Counted from the first letter of the stretch, positions 45,726 to 60,500 are shown. The stretch: 64,000 nucleotides of DNA from Bicyclus anynana (GCF_947172395.1 NC_069102.1:10198442-10262441); one strand, 5' to 3'. A program made the numbers and translations. The notes: generated from the sequence alone by a model not told the origin.

Positions 45726-45907
45726 ACTGTTTGTTACCCACATTTAAATTTAATATGCATTTTTATTTACTGTTGACGTAGCGTCATTCATTTATACGTT
45801 CATTCGTTCTTCCGGTAAATCGGATTTTATAGTTAATACTCATCTTAATAATTATTTTTTATATGTTCAAAGCACTGCATTACCCTACATCCATGTAGGG
45901 ACTGAAA

Positions 45908-46078
45908 AAAAAACTTTGAAAATTGTCACATTTTTGCCAATGTCGTTGTGTATGGAATCTACTATGATTTAACTGTTTTATACCCACAATTTCGTTTAAA
46001 CCATTGGATATTTTAACTAATGACGTAGTGTCATTCATCAATCCGTTCATTCGTTCTTCCGGTAAATTGGTAATTATA
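45908..46078 (+). repeat. Partial duplicate of the DYNLT2B 3' end
   Basis: GCCAATGTCGTTGTGTATGG at 45936 repeats the coding exon at 45690 (offset 246). Similarity continues through the stop region into TTCATTCGTTCTTCCGGTAA. The copy carries substitutions and has no acceptor, so it is part of the 3' UTR or flank. Confidence 0.88.
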
Positions 46079-46260
46079 TTACTAATCGTTTCTTAGTGTC
46101 GCCGAATACGGGAGCCACGCTACAACTACAAAAGAACCGTTTTTTAGCGTTTTGCGTGTGGTGACCAACGGCATCACTGGCCGTAAGCGGCGAGATGTAA
46201 ATCTTGAGTGTGGGGACGTTTAGGTACTTAGCCACTAAGCTTGGTGGATGTAGGGAGTGA

Positions 46261-46266
46261 AATAAA
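46261..46266 (+). terminator. Candidate DYNLT2B poly(A) signal
   Basis: AATAAA at 46261-46266, 536 bp after the stop, following the duplicated 3' end. No closer canonical AATAAA was noticed. Confidence 0.45.
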
Positions 46267-46301
46267 AGACATAATTTAAGCATTTTTACAGATCATACAT
46301 A

Positions 46302-46307
46302 TTTATT
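46302..46307 (-). terminator. Candidate VAT1L poly(A) signal
   Basis: TTTATT (AATAAA on minus) about 2.2 kb after the VAT1L stop at 48503. Cleavage about 10-30 bases further would overlap the predicted DYNLT2B end. A nearer signal may be used instead. Confidence 0.35.
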
Positions 46308-48502
46308 TATCCATTTCATAGTATAGATATCACACTGGCCCGCCCTTACAAAAATAAATGTGTAATACATTAACGACCCAGTCGGTCGCGTAGCTGGCGC
46401 GACGGCGCAGGCTCCACCGCTGCCGTATGGCTCATCCCGACAATAAATATTGGCATCAAATTCGATACTATAACCTACAACAATTTGGACACAATCGCAA
46501 ACGGCGCAGTCGCCCCAGCTCACGCACATCGTCACTATTGGATTTCATCAGTTAACCTTATAGAAGAAAAATTCAGATAAATCTTAACCATTATACAGGT
46601 CGATATACACAAGATTTTTTAATTAATAATACAATACGTTAACATTAAGAAATTCGCACATATTTGACACATAAAGCGACAAAGATTACTGGTAAGAAGA
46701 CTAAGTAGCTTTAAGATATTGGTCCGAGACACTGAAGCAGATGTATCCGCGTACAATACGAAACTAGCACCAAGCCACGTACGACAAGCGATGCGGAGCG
46801 GCGCGGTGTCGCCCCGCGAACATCGAATATATAAAAGCTATATAATTTCAATCTGGGTCGGATGCAGTCTGGTCTCTCGGTGCTTACGAGCTCACAACCA
46901 ACGGCAAACGGTGTCAAATGCTTTCGCTCTGGACTAAATACTTTCAGTGATACGAAGATAACACTAAAACATGCGCTCACGCAAATTATGCTCGTGCGAA
47001 AAATGTTTCAAAAGGGGTAAAACTTTATAAAAATTCTACGTGTGTCGGTCAACTTTTGAAGTCGAACATAGGTTGCGTCAACGCCTGGCAGGGTCGTCAT
47101 TGAGCAGTCGGTATATGTAGGACTGGGAACTATAGTAAGTATAGCCTCATTTTATTCCGGGTTCGCCGGACTACCTCAGCCTTTCAGATATAAATTTTAC
47201 ATGCGTTTGATATGTTATACAGATAAAAAGTATATTAGTACTGGGTACATACATCTATAACCATACTGTACATTATATGGCGGTTAACATTACTTACAAC
47301 CTTACGAAAACCAGGAATAGGTACTTTCAGTATATGCTAGGTATACAAAAGAAATGGAGTGAATACTTTTATCAAAACGTTATCTCTAATATACATTGTG
47401 TGTAAGTGTTTTATGTTTAGATATGTGATATTTGTGTAAAGATACATAAAAAGCTTTATACTTTATAAGAGATCTCTTTTCGACATCATCGTCTATAAAA
47501 ATATAACTTACATAGTAGATGTCGTTAATTACGTTATGTTTCATAGTAGTTTTTGACAGCCACAAAATATATATTGCAATTCATGAACTCGTTGTTTGAA
47601 ATATCGACTAATCGAGCTCGCCGGACTACAGTTTTAGAACCTATTGAAGAACCAATACAGCTATAAATCATTATTTGATAATTTCTACTTCTTATCCAGG
47701 AAATAATTTACAAAACTCCTGAGTATAAAAATATTATCATAAAACCCTCAATCGTATTAAAAAAAATAATGTCATGGCAGCGTAAAAATACCGCAAAAAA
47801 TCTAGCATACCTAATACAAAATATCACACATAAGGTTTCATTATCATTCGTTTGTATTTCCGAGATGCGAGTGAGTTGGTGAGTGAATGAATGGGCCCGC
47901 GGCTCGGGGGCGGGGCTGGGTCTCCAGGGCCAAATTTTTAAACATTTACTAATAAAATATTAAAGCTTAACATACATAAAGATTAAGCATCTCTGCACCT
48001 TAGATATACAATAGCCATAATAACTGCAGACTAAAATATCTCATTCTAAAAATAAAGTCTTAAACATTAAACTATAAAGACTCGAAAGTTCACGAACGAA
48101 CATAGGCCAGATTAAAAAAAAAATTAAATAAAATGTAGGTAATATTATAATTATTAAAATTCATTGCATTTTTTGTAGAATGTCGTCTTGTAAAAATTAA
48201 TATAAAAATAAAAATGTGATGATAAACGTAAAACTAAAACTTAATCAAGAAAGGAGGTACGAGAATGTCCGAACCGATTGTTAAATTATTTAATAACATT
48301 ATAGAGGGTGTTCGGGATCGGACAGTGCCGTACTCAGACTTATATTTTAATATTTTTTTTTATTTATTTAAACATAAACACGAGGCAACACAGTGATACG
48401 CCGGTGTAAGCACAAGGCGGCCGTCAAAACGAGCAGCTTCAACTCTAAAATAATAAATCAGTTGGCGGTGGTTTGTCTGGTCCTGTCCTCTGGCGAGAAA
48501 AT
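46308..48502 (-). other. Putative VAT1L 3' UTR and flank
   Basis: AT-rich, no coding feature supported; short frames at 46711-46980 lack any homology signal. If the 46302 signal is used, this is a 2.2-kb 3' UTR. Confidence 0.35.
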
Positions 48503-48540
48503 TCAGCTAGATTCCTTTTCCTTCTCCTTTTCTTTCGACT
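48503..48540 (-). CDS. VAT1L: VAT1L terminal exon, coding part
   Basis: Acceptor CACATTTCAG, stop TGA at 48503-48505. Joined in phase it encodes ESKEKEKEKESS. The intron between it and 50753 holds the MITE at 48665-49174. Confidence 0.75.
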
Positions 48541-51500
48541 CTGAAATGTGTTATCCTTATAATTAATATTGGATTAAATAAAATAAAGTTCGATTCACGA
48601 AAGAAGTCCCGCATCCAAATAGTTTTCTTCTGTCATTGACAGGTGTCACATAAGACGCAATAAAGTAAGCTCGTTATGAACGGTCTCTTCGGGTCACCAA
48701 TGTGAATAGAGATACATAACGATGTTAACGATAACGATGTTAATCGAGACCGTTATCGATAAAAGACTAACTGCTCTCGTGGTGTCACAAAAATATTATA
48801 AAAACATTGAGAACGATTACCTAATGTCAAATGCGGAAGTACCTACTTCATTGAAAACACTCATGAGGGAAATAGGGTTCAAGTATAAGGAAAATTTTAA
48901 GGACGTTTTAATGGAAAGAACAGATATTGTTTGCGCCAGACTAAACTTTTCTAAAATCTAAAAAGAAACATAAAACCTGGTCATATAGTTTAATAACAAA
49001 TCTTTGCTAACTTGATAAAGTTTATGAACAAAATACGATTATCGATACATCTTACGTTTCTTATCGATACATTTCTTTTATTGCCACGCCTTTTACGGCT
49101 CGTTAAAGCAAGTCCAATATTTTTACTCTAAGGGAAAATGACTTATAAGTCGAGACCGTTCATAACGAGCTTACCATAGTATAGATAGATCAGGAACACT
49201 AGTATATTAGTTGAGATAGTGATGTCTGGTTAGGTTTCGAAACAATCTGCAACATCATCAAGATCATTTCCTTCAGCAAGACTTCTATCGTGAATTATAA
49301 ACTTTTATACTATATTTTTTTTTTCAGTTCTAAAATTAGATCAATAATGTCTATTTTGCGTTCCAAAAAGGCAAGGCATATCATATAATATTATAAATCG
49401 TTTCGATAAACTTATTTTATTGAAACTTATGCTAAAATTGCTTTTATTATGCAAAAATATATAATATAGCTAGCGACGAATATCAGTAATAAAGCATTTA
49501 ATTGTACAAATTATCGAAATGTATAATTTTAAAGTAGGTATATAAATTGCTTATTTCTTGTACAAATTCGCCATCTTATGACCAAGCCGACTAAACGTAC
49601 ATTTAAATTTAGAAACAGCCTTTAGACATTCTCTTAATATACCTATTTGACTTTACGGATATAGGTTCTATGCTCTTTGAGCTTACACCTTGTTCCTACA
49701 GCGATTCAAACTTTATTCAATTGCTTTCGCTTTAAAAATAAAGGCGCAATACAACTATATGACTTATCACAAAGTCACATTAACTGAAATATGATAAATC
49801 TTGTGAATTCCGTCAAAATCCAGCAGAGATCGTATACCAAACTCATTTTGAATTGTAATATAATTAGTTACTCAACCATTTACTCTTTCAATAGTTGAAA
49901 CTATGGTCATTAAAGCTTTTTTGAAAGTTGCTAATTAATTCTAAGAAGGCACCTGTGTCTTGCTACCCACACAATCCAGAATGGAATTCCTCTGACGTGC
50001 TAAAATATGTTTCTATATAATAATTTAAAGTAAGCAGTAATTAAGCGCTGCACTGATCAAACAAGCGAACTGAATAAGCGAGTCTAAAGGCTGCCATATC
50101 AAGTGAGGCCGGGGTTTCCTTGCAGCCAACCATGTGCGTTTAACCTGTGCGTAGAAAACAGCCAAAAATAAAAGTCCTTCTGAATTTTTGGCAACTTAAC
50201 ATGTAGCATGCAAATTTATTTTTGGAATGAATAAAAATATGAAGAAAGGCAATCATAATAGTTGAGATAATTTTTGAAAATTCAGTATGGCTTGGTATAT
50301 GTATGTGGTTTTAGTTATTTACGAGTAAATTTGCATGATCGATAGAGCTTGACTTAGTCATAAAGCCATTATATCAAACATAGAACTAAAAGCTTAGAGC
50401 AAGCGAACCAAATAAAAACAAAGGAAATAAAACAAAAATGTTGTATTATTAAAAATGGGTTAAAAAAATTAGATCTGTTTCGTATTTGATTAATAAATAC
50501 GAATATATAACTAGACAAATGTGTATGTAAAGCAAAAATATAAGATCGTTGATTATAAAGATTTGTAAAGTTTAATATATTGTAAAAAGAGTGTTCTCTA
50601 GAGGGACTATCAACCTTGGTAAAGTGATATTATGCTAAGTTGCCAAAGCCTAATAGAGGACTAATAAATTACTATTACTTTGAACTATATCATATATTAT
50701 TATTATGTGAAGCGTCTACGCTACGCATGCCTGGTCACAGATGGGGACTGACCTTCGTCGCTACCGTTAGTGACCTCCTCACCATTCTTGTCCCCATTCT
50801 CCATCTTCTTCTCTTCGTCTTTCGTCTCTTTATCTTTCTTCTCTTCGGAGCTCTCTTTGGCCGGCTTCTTCTCTTTTCCGGCTTTACCCTTGGCGGGTGT
50901 TGCGGGCTTCGGCTTGGGCTCCAGAGACGGGTCTAGCACGAGCTTGCCAATGTTTTTGCGATCGTGCATTTTCTGCATTGCCTCGCCGACCTGTTGGTAA
51001 ATATTTATACATTAATAAAACTAATGTTCTTACGAAAATGTTTTTTAAGCTTAAATTACGGATAATAATGTCTAAACCAGGCTACTTAAAAGTGGTTGAG
51101 TTAGGTATTTCTAGAAATGTTTAGTCTAGGTTGGACGTCAGCGGTGTTCATTTCTTGTTCCTCCTGTCCCTCTATGTGGTATCCCTAAGTCATATCAGAT
51201 TAGAACAGCCGTTTAAATAGTTGACCCTTCTGACTTAAACTTGATAAAAATAAAAACTATTTACTAAACGATGAAAATAAAAATATATGAAGGATAGTGG
51301 TGTAACACTACCAACTCCGAACGCAGACTGCTATGATAAAGAAGGAAATAGCATTGGCATTTTAAGGAATTTTAAGGTGATTTTCTGCTAGTTTTCTGAG
51401 TAACTGCCAGCGCTGAGTTCGACTCAACGATGGGGTGGACCTTGCCGTTTGTATCAACAAAAGTATAAACAAAAGTTTGTACAAACAAAAACTTTCGATA

Positions 51501-54500
51501 TGTTTCGTTGGGGATATTATACGTACATCTTCCAGCAACCTAGTCACAGGTGAAATCTACGATGTGGTTGACGTTCACCTCGCCGGCGCCGTTGTGCAGC
51601 CAATATCGGTAAGACCTCCATCACAATCACCAATAAACGCATCAATTCAACATGAATTTATCGGAGATTGGGGTAGACATTATACCACACATTTTCCATC
51701 GCCCAGATGGACCTCACCATCAACTTGATTTAAGGTCTCACGGCGAAGATCAATTTTACATATGTAGGCTTGGTTTGACGTGTACAAAGGTAAGTTTTGC
51801 TAATGAGATTATACGTACATCTTCCAGCGCCCAGGTGGAGTCAACAATGGGCTTGACCTTGCCGTTACATCTAGCGCACATCTAAGTGTACGTACTTAGA
51901 TGTGATGTGTTCTATAAAGGATGTGTTTCAAGGTGTTTTAGGGAGGAGATTATACGTAAATCTTCCAGCGCCCAGGTGGAGGCAACAATGGGCTTGACCT
52001 TGCCGTTGCATCACAGCGAATATCTAAGTACGTACGTCTAGAAAAGATATGTTTCAAGGTGTTTTGGGGGAGGAGATTATACGTACAACTTTCAACGCCC
52101 AAGTGGAGTCAACAATGGGCTTGACCTTGCCGTTGCATCTCAGCGCATATCTGAGTATGTACGTCTTGAAAAGATGTGTTTTAGGGAGGAGATTATATCT
52201 TCCAGCGCCGAGGTCCCTGATAAGTCAACAACAAAATTGATTTTGCCGTTACACCAGCGAATATCAAGGTACGTTTACAATATATATGTGTTTAAAGTTA
52301 ATTAGAGAGATTATACATACATCTTCCAGCGCCCAGGTGGAGTCAACAATGGGCTTGACCTTGCCATCGCGCCACAAAGCGAACACGCGCTCGACGGCGC
52401 GGCGCACGGTGTCAGCGCGGCCATGTTGGAACAGCAGGTGCCGTAGGTTCAAGCCGGCCAGGCTCTTGTTCTCGTCGAACAGCTTGATGGGTGACACCTT
52501 GTCCACTTGCCACCACTGTAAGCAACACCACGTCATTTAAGATTCCCGGCAAGGAGTTGCCGTGATTCTGAGGTCCCATTTCCCTTCCTAAATCCGCGCG
52601 TTAAATCTAGTAGTACCTAAGTTTTTTATTTGAACACAACTCTAACGTTGTTTGCGTCGATTTAATAAAAATAAAAACTGTAGGTAAATAAAACGGCTTG
52701 CTAATAATTTTGTTCGAACTGAATTGCGCCATATTGTGTCGTAGCGAGAGTTGCTATTTATTTTAATGACGTTGCAGAGTGAATCTTCTGTACTTGTACA
52801 TATGTTTTCTGTGCTACCGTAAAATTAAAAATCCGTTTGATGCGATGCGTCCGATGCGGATCAGTGGACGTACCATAATGTAACGTAATGGCTAACGTAA
52901 TTATAACTGAGGATCGTGACCACCTTGACGAGTCATCTTTTGGTATATAATGCTTCTCAATCGAGTAAGGTCGCTGGCCATTTGGACGGTGCGGGCTCCT
53001 GTTTCCTTAAGAAGATCCGGCGATCGGCTTGAAGATCTACCTCGTGGAGGTTTGACTTCCACATATCCCAGCACAACATTTTTTTCCAAGTTGTATTGTA
53101 AAATATATTGAAGACCATATAATCATCATATCAGCCGATGGACGTCCACTGCAGGACATAGGCCTTTTGTATGGACTTCCAAACATCACAATACTGAGCC
53201 GCCTGCATCGACTCGCTTGATGTCGTCAGTCCACCTGGTCGACCAACACTGCGCTTTCTAATGCGGAGTCGCCATTCCAGCACTTTGGGACCCCAACGTC
53301 CATCGGCTCTTCGAACTATGTGCCCCGCCCATTGCCACTTCAGCTACGCAACTCGTTGAGCTATGTCGGTGACTTTGGTTCTTCTGCGGATCTCCTCATT
53401 TCTGATTCAATCACGCAGAGATACTCCTAACATAGCTCGTTCCATCGCCCGCGGTGTGACTCTGAGCCTACTAATGAAGCCTTATTTAGCGACCAAGTAC
53501 CTCTACCTTGCTAACATAGACTTTTGAAGTTTTAAAGACGTTTTGAAGCCCGGTCTCCTGTGGTACTCTTATTTAATACTATTTTACAGCCAGGAGAAGA
53601 TCTGGATCGACTGGTTGATTTGTTTTAAAACTTTATTATACAAATAATCAAAGAACATAACTTAATGCGTACTACCATCATTTCTAACATCGTATTCTAT
53701 AGTCGTAGATCATTCTAGTCATCCATCAGATAATTAAAACACAATAATATACTCACAGCACGCGCCGCGCTGAAGAAGCTCTTGGTCTCGCCGGTCACGA
53801 TGTTAGATGATCCTGCGATACACCATTGTTTACACTTTAGTGCGTTCAACTCATACATTTCATACGCTTAGGCATTCATTCTAAGTTACATGGGATCTTA
53901 AAGACTAAGAATACTCTATGAGTTAAACGTACTAAAGAATTAAAGGGAATAAGAGAAATGAACAAACAAAAAAATAAACAAACCGGACTAGGTACTACCT
54001 ACAGGTTTATTTTGATAGGTTAGCAGTTATTTGGGATCTCTGGAATTATGAAGCCTATCACAACCTTTACAAGTATAACTGCAAGATAGTTAAAATATCT
54101 TTTGCCTCAGCGAAGTACCGGTGGTGTTTGGATGGGCAATACGTTTGCAATTAGTTTTTTACTGTATTTGCCTTATGTCCTAGAAGGATAAATGAACTCC
54201 TGCAATATATCTTATTATATATATAGGTATTCAAGGATCCGCGGCAGCGCCACAAATCTGACCCTTTAAATCCCTGTAGCTTCGAAAGTAATGATCGCAG
54301 ATAACCTGTTACTTTTACAAGATTGCTTTTAGGTCCTATTAGCATACTCCTAATTTATATACAATTTAACAACTGTCATCATCCCTATTATAGTTTCATA
54401 ATTATTATATTTTGTCTAAATTAAAAAAAATAACATGTTTAGTTTTTGATCAAAATTTTTTTTATATCAAGACGATTTTTCAAGATACAAGTCTTAGCTA

Positions 54501-57500
54501 AGAGATTGCTCAAACAAATACGATCGCATCTAAAAAGTATTGCCTATTTTACGACAGGAATCAGAGTCGAAACAGAAAGCCAACACCGATGCATCGGGCG
54601 AACATGATTTTTTTATTTCAGCCGCTTTTACGACGGAATAAATTTAAATAGCTATCGCTTTTGTTACAAGATATCGGCTTAATGTTGGATGCTGACCCAA
54701 ATCGATGTTCTCTGAATGGCGATCAATACCCAAACCCCTTTTAGTAGAGTAGGGGAACAAACAGGCCCACAGTCGTAAAATTTGATAATTTTTTACTACT
54801 ACTTTAAAGATTAAATGAATTTTGACAGCCGGCTATAAAAACGGAAGTCTCTAGAAAAACTTAGACTGTTCGGTGTGTGCATTATATATTTACGTAACTA
54901 TTTTGGTGTTACAAATAGGTTACTGATTTATTTACTGACTTTGTAAATTATTGGGATTTAATGATTTATTTTCACACATTCTGTTATAGAACAGATAACA
55001 TATAAGGGTATAATCGAATCATCCTGAAGTATTTAATCGAATCTAATACAAAAGAATCAATAAAGTAGACCAATTTCACAATTAGGAATATATGTAAGTA
55101 GGTAGTTTTCTGCAAGCTTTAGCTTTAGAGTTTTTTTAGCAAATTAATTAAATTATAAGATTAGTATTGTTATAAAGGCGGCCTAAAGGAGCGGCATAGT
55201 CCAAAATGGACTCAGCTCCTTAAAATAAAGATAAAAAAATGTTCTATGATTTTATGATTAAAACAACATGAAAAAGTTTTAATTGAAGAGAAAGAACCTG
55301 CTTTGTTTTATCGAGAAACATAACAAACGAATTGAATCGAGAACTTTTTCCTTCTTTAAATTGAGTTTATCAATGTAGCAGAGATTGTTATTTTACACAT
55401 AAACAAAGCAAGACTCACCATAGAGGATGTACCGTCCCATAGGTTTGAGGAGAGAGTAACCACGGTTGCATTCTTCGCCGCACAGACAATCAAGGACGAT
55501 ATCCACGCCATCTGGAGTAACCCTGTAAAATAATGCAACATTTAGATATGCTTAGAAATGCAAATTAATTAAATTATACACAAACAGTTTAACTATTAGC
55601 TATTCAATACAGATCCGTTCTAAGAATCCTTGAAACCTTCTGTGAGCTTTTGTTATTTTAATACTTTTTTTCTGGTACCTATACCTACTACAGGCTTACT
55701 CGATGTGTAGGTACTGTTTTCCAATTATATTGAAATGAAGGTAGAAAACGCATGTCATTTAACTTATTTATTTATTACTAGCGGACGCCCGCGACTTCGT
55801 TCGCGTGAAACTCGATGTAAACTTTCAACTACCTCTACTTTACCCCTACCCTATCCCTACTCTACCCCTACCCTACGTTAAATTTTTTCTGAATTCTTTG
55901 CTATAAACCTCAAGGAGCCCGAGACCTTTCCAACGAATGCAAAACCGTGGAAATCGGTTCGTGCGTTCTGGAGTTATAGCGTCAGGAAGGAAAACCCGAC
56001 TTATTTTTATATAGTAGATTATTTTTTTTTAACTAGGATATCTAATTGTTCTAAGCTTATAATTCGATTTTATTTTCATTCATTCAAGACCAAGTTAATT
56101 ATAATTATCATTAGGTGTGAAACGACTAGCGATTTATACCCTCATTTTTAATTTGTTTGTTGGTAAACAGTACACGTCGAGTATAACTGTAGCATATTGA
56201 TTGATATTTTCTGCGTTGATCGTAGATTGATTATGAAATATCTTTTACGACTTAAGTTTTCAAATAATGATCTAGGTTTATTGAATTGTCGCACTAGATC
56301 GAATTGCTAGCTCAGTGAATACCGAAACAACATTTAGAAATTTGAATTTCAAACTAAATTTCCATTTATATGAAAGAAATCGATCCCCTGGGTATGACGC
56401 GATGGAATTTAAATTGACCAATTGACATTTCAAGGTAGTCAGACCCAGAAACGATCTTAAACAAGGACCGTATCAACTCCCAAGTGGATCATGTAAATAT
56501 CGAGACATCAATATGTAAGTGGCATCGATATTATTGATAAATATCCGTTTTATATTCAAATACCCGGCGGTATTGTTGTCAAATTGAATGGAATATCGAT
56601 GTCTGGAGTTCGTAATGGTCTGTTTATATTCCGTTTTCCTGGTATTCACCAGTAAACAGTTTCTGCTTATAAGTTTCTACTAATGTATCCAATATTAAAG
56701 CTTTTTAGTAGATTATTACAGCTTATATCTCATTATCCAGAATATTTGTTAGAATATATTGGTTTTTATGTTATGCCTATATTTGCTTTTATCTCCTATG
56801 ATGCTGACATTGTGCGGAAAATTTTGGGCAAAACTTCACAGATCTAATTACTAAGGAGAACCAATTTACATTACCAATGTAATATTCACTCGGTTAATCA
56901 CTTCCACTTGGTTGAACACTGTGTATCTATACCTATCGGCCTTTCTGTCCCAATTGGTGATGCTGTGATTTTCAACCGAGAGGCTTTAGGTTCGATTCCG
57001 AGCTTAGGAATTTATATTTTCTAAATTGGTCCAGGTTTGGCCTGATGTTAGACGGTACGTCTTTCGGTAGAACTAGTAACTTCGCAACGGCCTAAGCCTA
57101 ACATCATAATTTCACCAAAAGAAGTCACCAGAGGTATAGGGGTAGAATTAACTCGTACTTCTTCCAGGTAAGCACACTTTTATAGACTATACAGTAGTCA
57201 AGGGCTAACTTGTCATGAATAAATAAAAAAGTGCGTGTCATCTACGTCGCGCGAATGGAGTTTACTCTTTTAGATCAACTGTCTAAATAGTTGTATGTTG
57301 CCTTGCAGCATACACTTTGGACGTCTCAATAACTACGCCTGAAAAGTGAAAGTGCGCAACCGAGGAGCAGCAGGGCACGCCCGCACGCATGTGCACGCTG
57401 TTGGCGGCAGCGCACGGTGAAAAGTGCGCAGAGTAGCGCACAAAAATCGTAACGCTCTCATTCGTTCATCCAGCCCATATTTTTTCCATAGGGGCTATTA

Positions 57501-60500
57501 TATGAAAAAATGATTCTTAAAGAGTAAACTCCAAAAAATGTACTTGCTTTTTGGGCTAAATATATCTCTTCTCTAAGCATTAACGAATTTCAGTGACCGA
57601 GTCCGAGGCCTCACAACACCTACGCCCTACAACCTACAAAATTTATTTTAGTTACACGAACTGCCCAATTTGTTTACGTTAGGGATTGTGTGGATTTGTT
57701 TACACCATACAACTAACGGGATGTAAAAATAACTGTCTATTTACAAGAATTAAATGCCTCGTTGCTGTTACGAAGCAGCTGCCCTAAGGAGCAAGTTATG
57801 AACGTAACGATTAGCGCACTCGGCACTGTTCCCAACATAAATGGACCTTGACTTTACTACCAGTGTAGTGTCTTCCCAGTTCCCATAAACCACTTGATAG
57901 GGCTGTTTAAATACGTTGGGATGTCATCGATCTAAATTCCTGAACGAGTTTAAAGTGTAATTGTTTTGTAATCCTCGTGAAATCGGCAAAATTATTTAAC
58001 GGGTTTAAAATGTATTGTTACATTATCAATTCACTTTTTATCTTCCTCTGTATGTGGATATTTGAATACTGGACTATTACTGGATCAATTATTTAAACCA
58101 AGTTACGTTATTAGCGGTTAAATATACATTTAATCTTCGTATTCCTACGGGAAACTACACTAATGAAACTGCGGGGATTCCGCTAGTCAATTTAAGATTT
58201 CCCTTTTTTGGTTTGATGTCTAGAAACTTGGCAGCTAGGAATTATTTATGTATGCAATATTACTTTCTTAGTTAGAATTTTATGGAACAACTTCTTTACT
58301 TGTGCTTGTAAATATTATATCTGCCTTTTTTATTATCTGCTTTTTGTTATCTTTTCACATCTTTATTTTTTAAGTAGGTAATCTTGAAAATCAAGCGAGT
58401 CGCAGGGATTCGCTGGATGCAGGTGGCTCAGTATCGTGATGTTTGGAAGTCCCTACAAAAGGCCTATGTCCTGCAGTGGACGTCCATCGGCTGATATGAT
58501 GATGATGATGATGATGAATCTTGAAAATTATTTTGTTACTTTGTTTTTACAGCCCTACAATTTTATCAAGCAGTTACCACGGTTCTTTCTAAATTGGTCT
58601 TTTTGAATCAGTCGAGTGCGTGCGATATGGGTGGGACAAAAGTATGTAGGCACTAATAACTAGCAATTAAAGCATGGGATCTGGAACAATTAAGTTTATT
58701 AACAGGAGGATTTGTGGAAGCCAACGTTCTTTGGCATTCCACGCTTGAGGGCGTAAAGAATTTCGCAATTTACTGTATCTGGCTGCTCTAATTCATGAAA
58801 TATGTTACTAGCATATATATCACTGTATACCAGTGAAATAACAATCAGGACGTAAGTCATCAGTTGACTTACATTCAGAATTTGATTGACTATTAATATT
58901 TAAATTCTTTAACGACCGCTATGATATAATGTTAATATGGATAATAAGCGGGACCAATGGTTAACGTGCTCTTCGAGGCAAGGTAGTGTAACACTAGCAA
59001 CTTCTCAGTTCTGGGCTAAGATTATTACCGAAAATTTCTTAATAGAGAGAAAAACGCATGACTCATTCCAAAGACCCAAAGGCTAACCACTGAATCAACA
59101 AGTTAATGTTTTCGAGACAGAATCTTTATTTTAATGGAGTAATAAATAAAATACTAGGAGAAGCGCTTTCTGAAAGTTGTAAAATGCTCCAGAAACGGTG
59201 ATTCAGGTGATTTTCTTCGATAATCTGTTACACAGAACTCAAAGCCATCAGTTGGCGTGGTATCTTAATCGTGGATCTAAAGAGCGAAGAAGCCTGTACC
59301 TACGCACGAATGAACAACCATAAAAACGCAACAGACGCAATAAAGATACAAACGATCACTCATTCATGAAACATTTGTGTTCACGCAAACTTTTACGTTC
59401 ATTACAAATTTTAAGCAACTCAAGAGGGTAATAAAAGAAACATTTTGTACTGGAATGAAAGATTAATAATAAATGAATAACCTAGAACGAGGGTCCATTT
59501 AGTCTATCATACTTCACAAAATGAGATGTCTCCAGATATCTTTACACTTTATGAAGATTGTCAGCCCTTGCTTCTAACTTGGGTAAGTCATCATCATCAT
59601 CATACCAGCCGATGGACGTAGGCATTTCGTAGGGACTTCCAAACATAACGATTCTGAGCCGCCTGCATCCATTGAATCCCTGCGTCTCGCTTGATGTGTT
59701 CACCTGGTGGGGGTCGACCAACACTGCGTTTGCTAGTACTGGGTCGCCATTCCAACACCTTGGGACCCCAACGTCCATCTGTTCTATGGACGTTGGGGTC
59801 CCAATGGAAATATATGCCCCGCCTATGTGCTTCAGCTTCGCGACTCATTGAGCTATCTCGGTGACTTTGGTTCTAATGCGGATCTCCTCATTTATGATTC
59901 GATCACGCAGAGATACTCCGAACATAGCTCGTTCCATCGTCCATAGAAGTATCTGTTGGCTTTTGTGTTTCCTGACACGAATAATTTGAGCATCTTCTAG
60001 GCAAGCGTGTAAATGCCATTCTCATTTTTTTTATTTTTCAAGCGTTTGCGATTGTAGTAAGAAAATCGATTCATTCCACATGGGTACAGGCCCTGAAATT
60101 ATTGCTACGATGAACTCTGTGAAATTTACTAAAACTTCACAGATGTGTAAAGGCAAATAAATTACTCATTTTGAAACAACTAATTTGCTTTGATAACATA
60201 AATAAGCAAAGTTAATTTATATTTAGAAGTGATTTCATGTTCGTATCCCTCATATTTGTGCGTATTACGGTTTTCGCAACGCGTTTATATTTGGTGCGTA
60301 TAATGAGATGCTCTCCAGAAAAAAAGCCAAAAATATGTTGAGTGCGCCGCCGAGTTGTATTTACATTTGAGATGACAAAATATGATTTATTGCAACAGTT
60401 TCAAACGAATTTATCATTGTCGTAAGCATTCCGAAGTTTTTGTTTAGGACACTTATTATAATTTGTGTAATTTAAATTGCTTTATGCTTAATTCGACAAA

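Noticed and set aside
45468..45743. 91-codon minus frame
   Set aside because: Antisense shadow of DYNLT2B exon 2.
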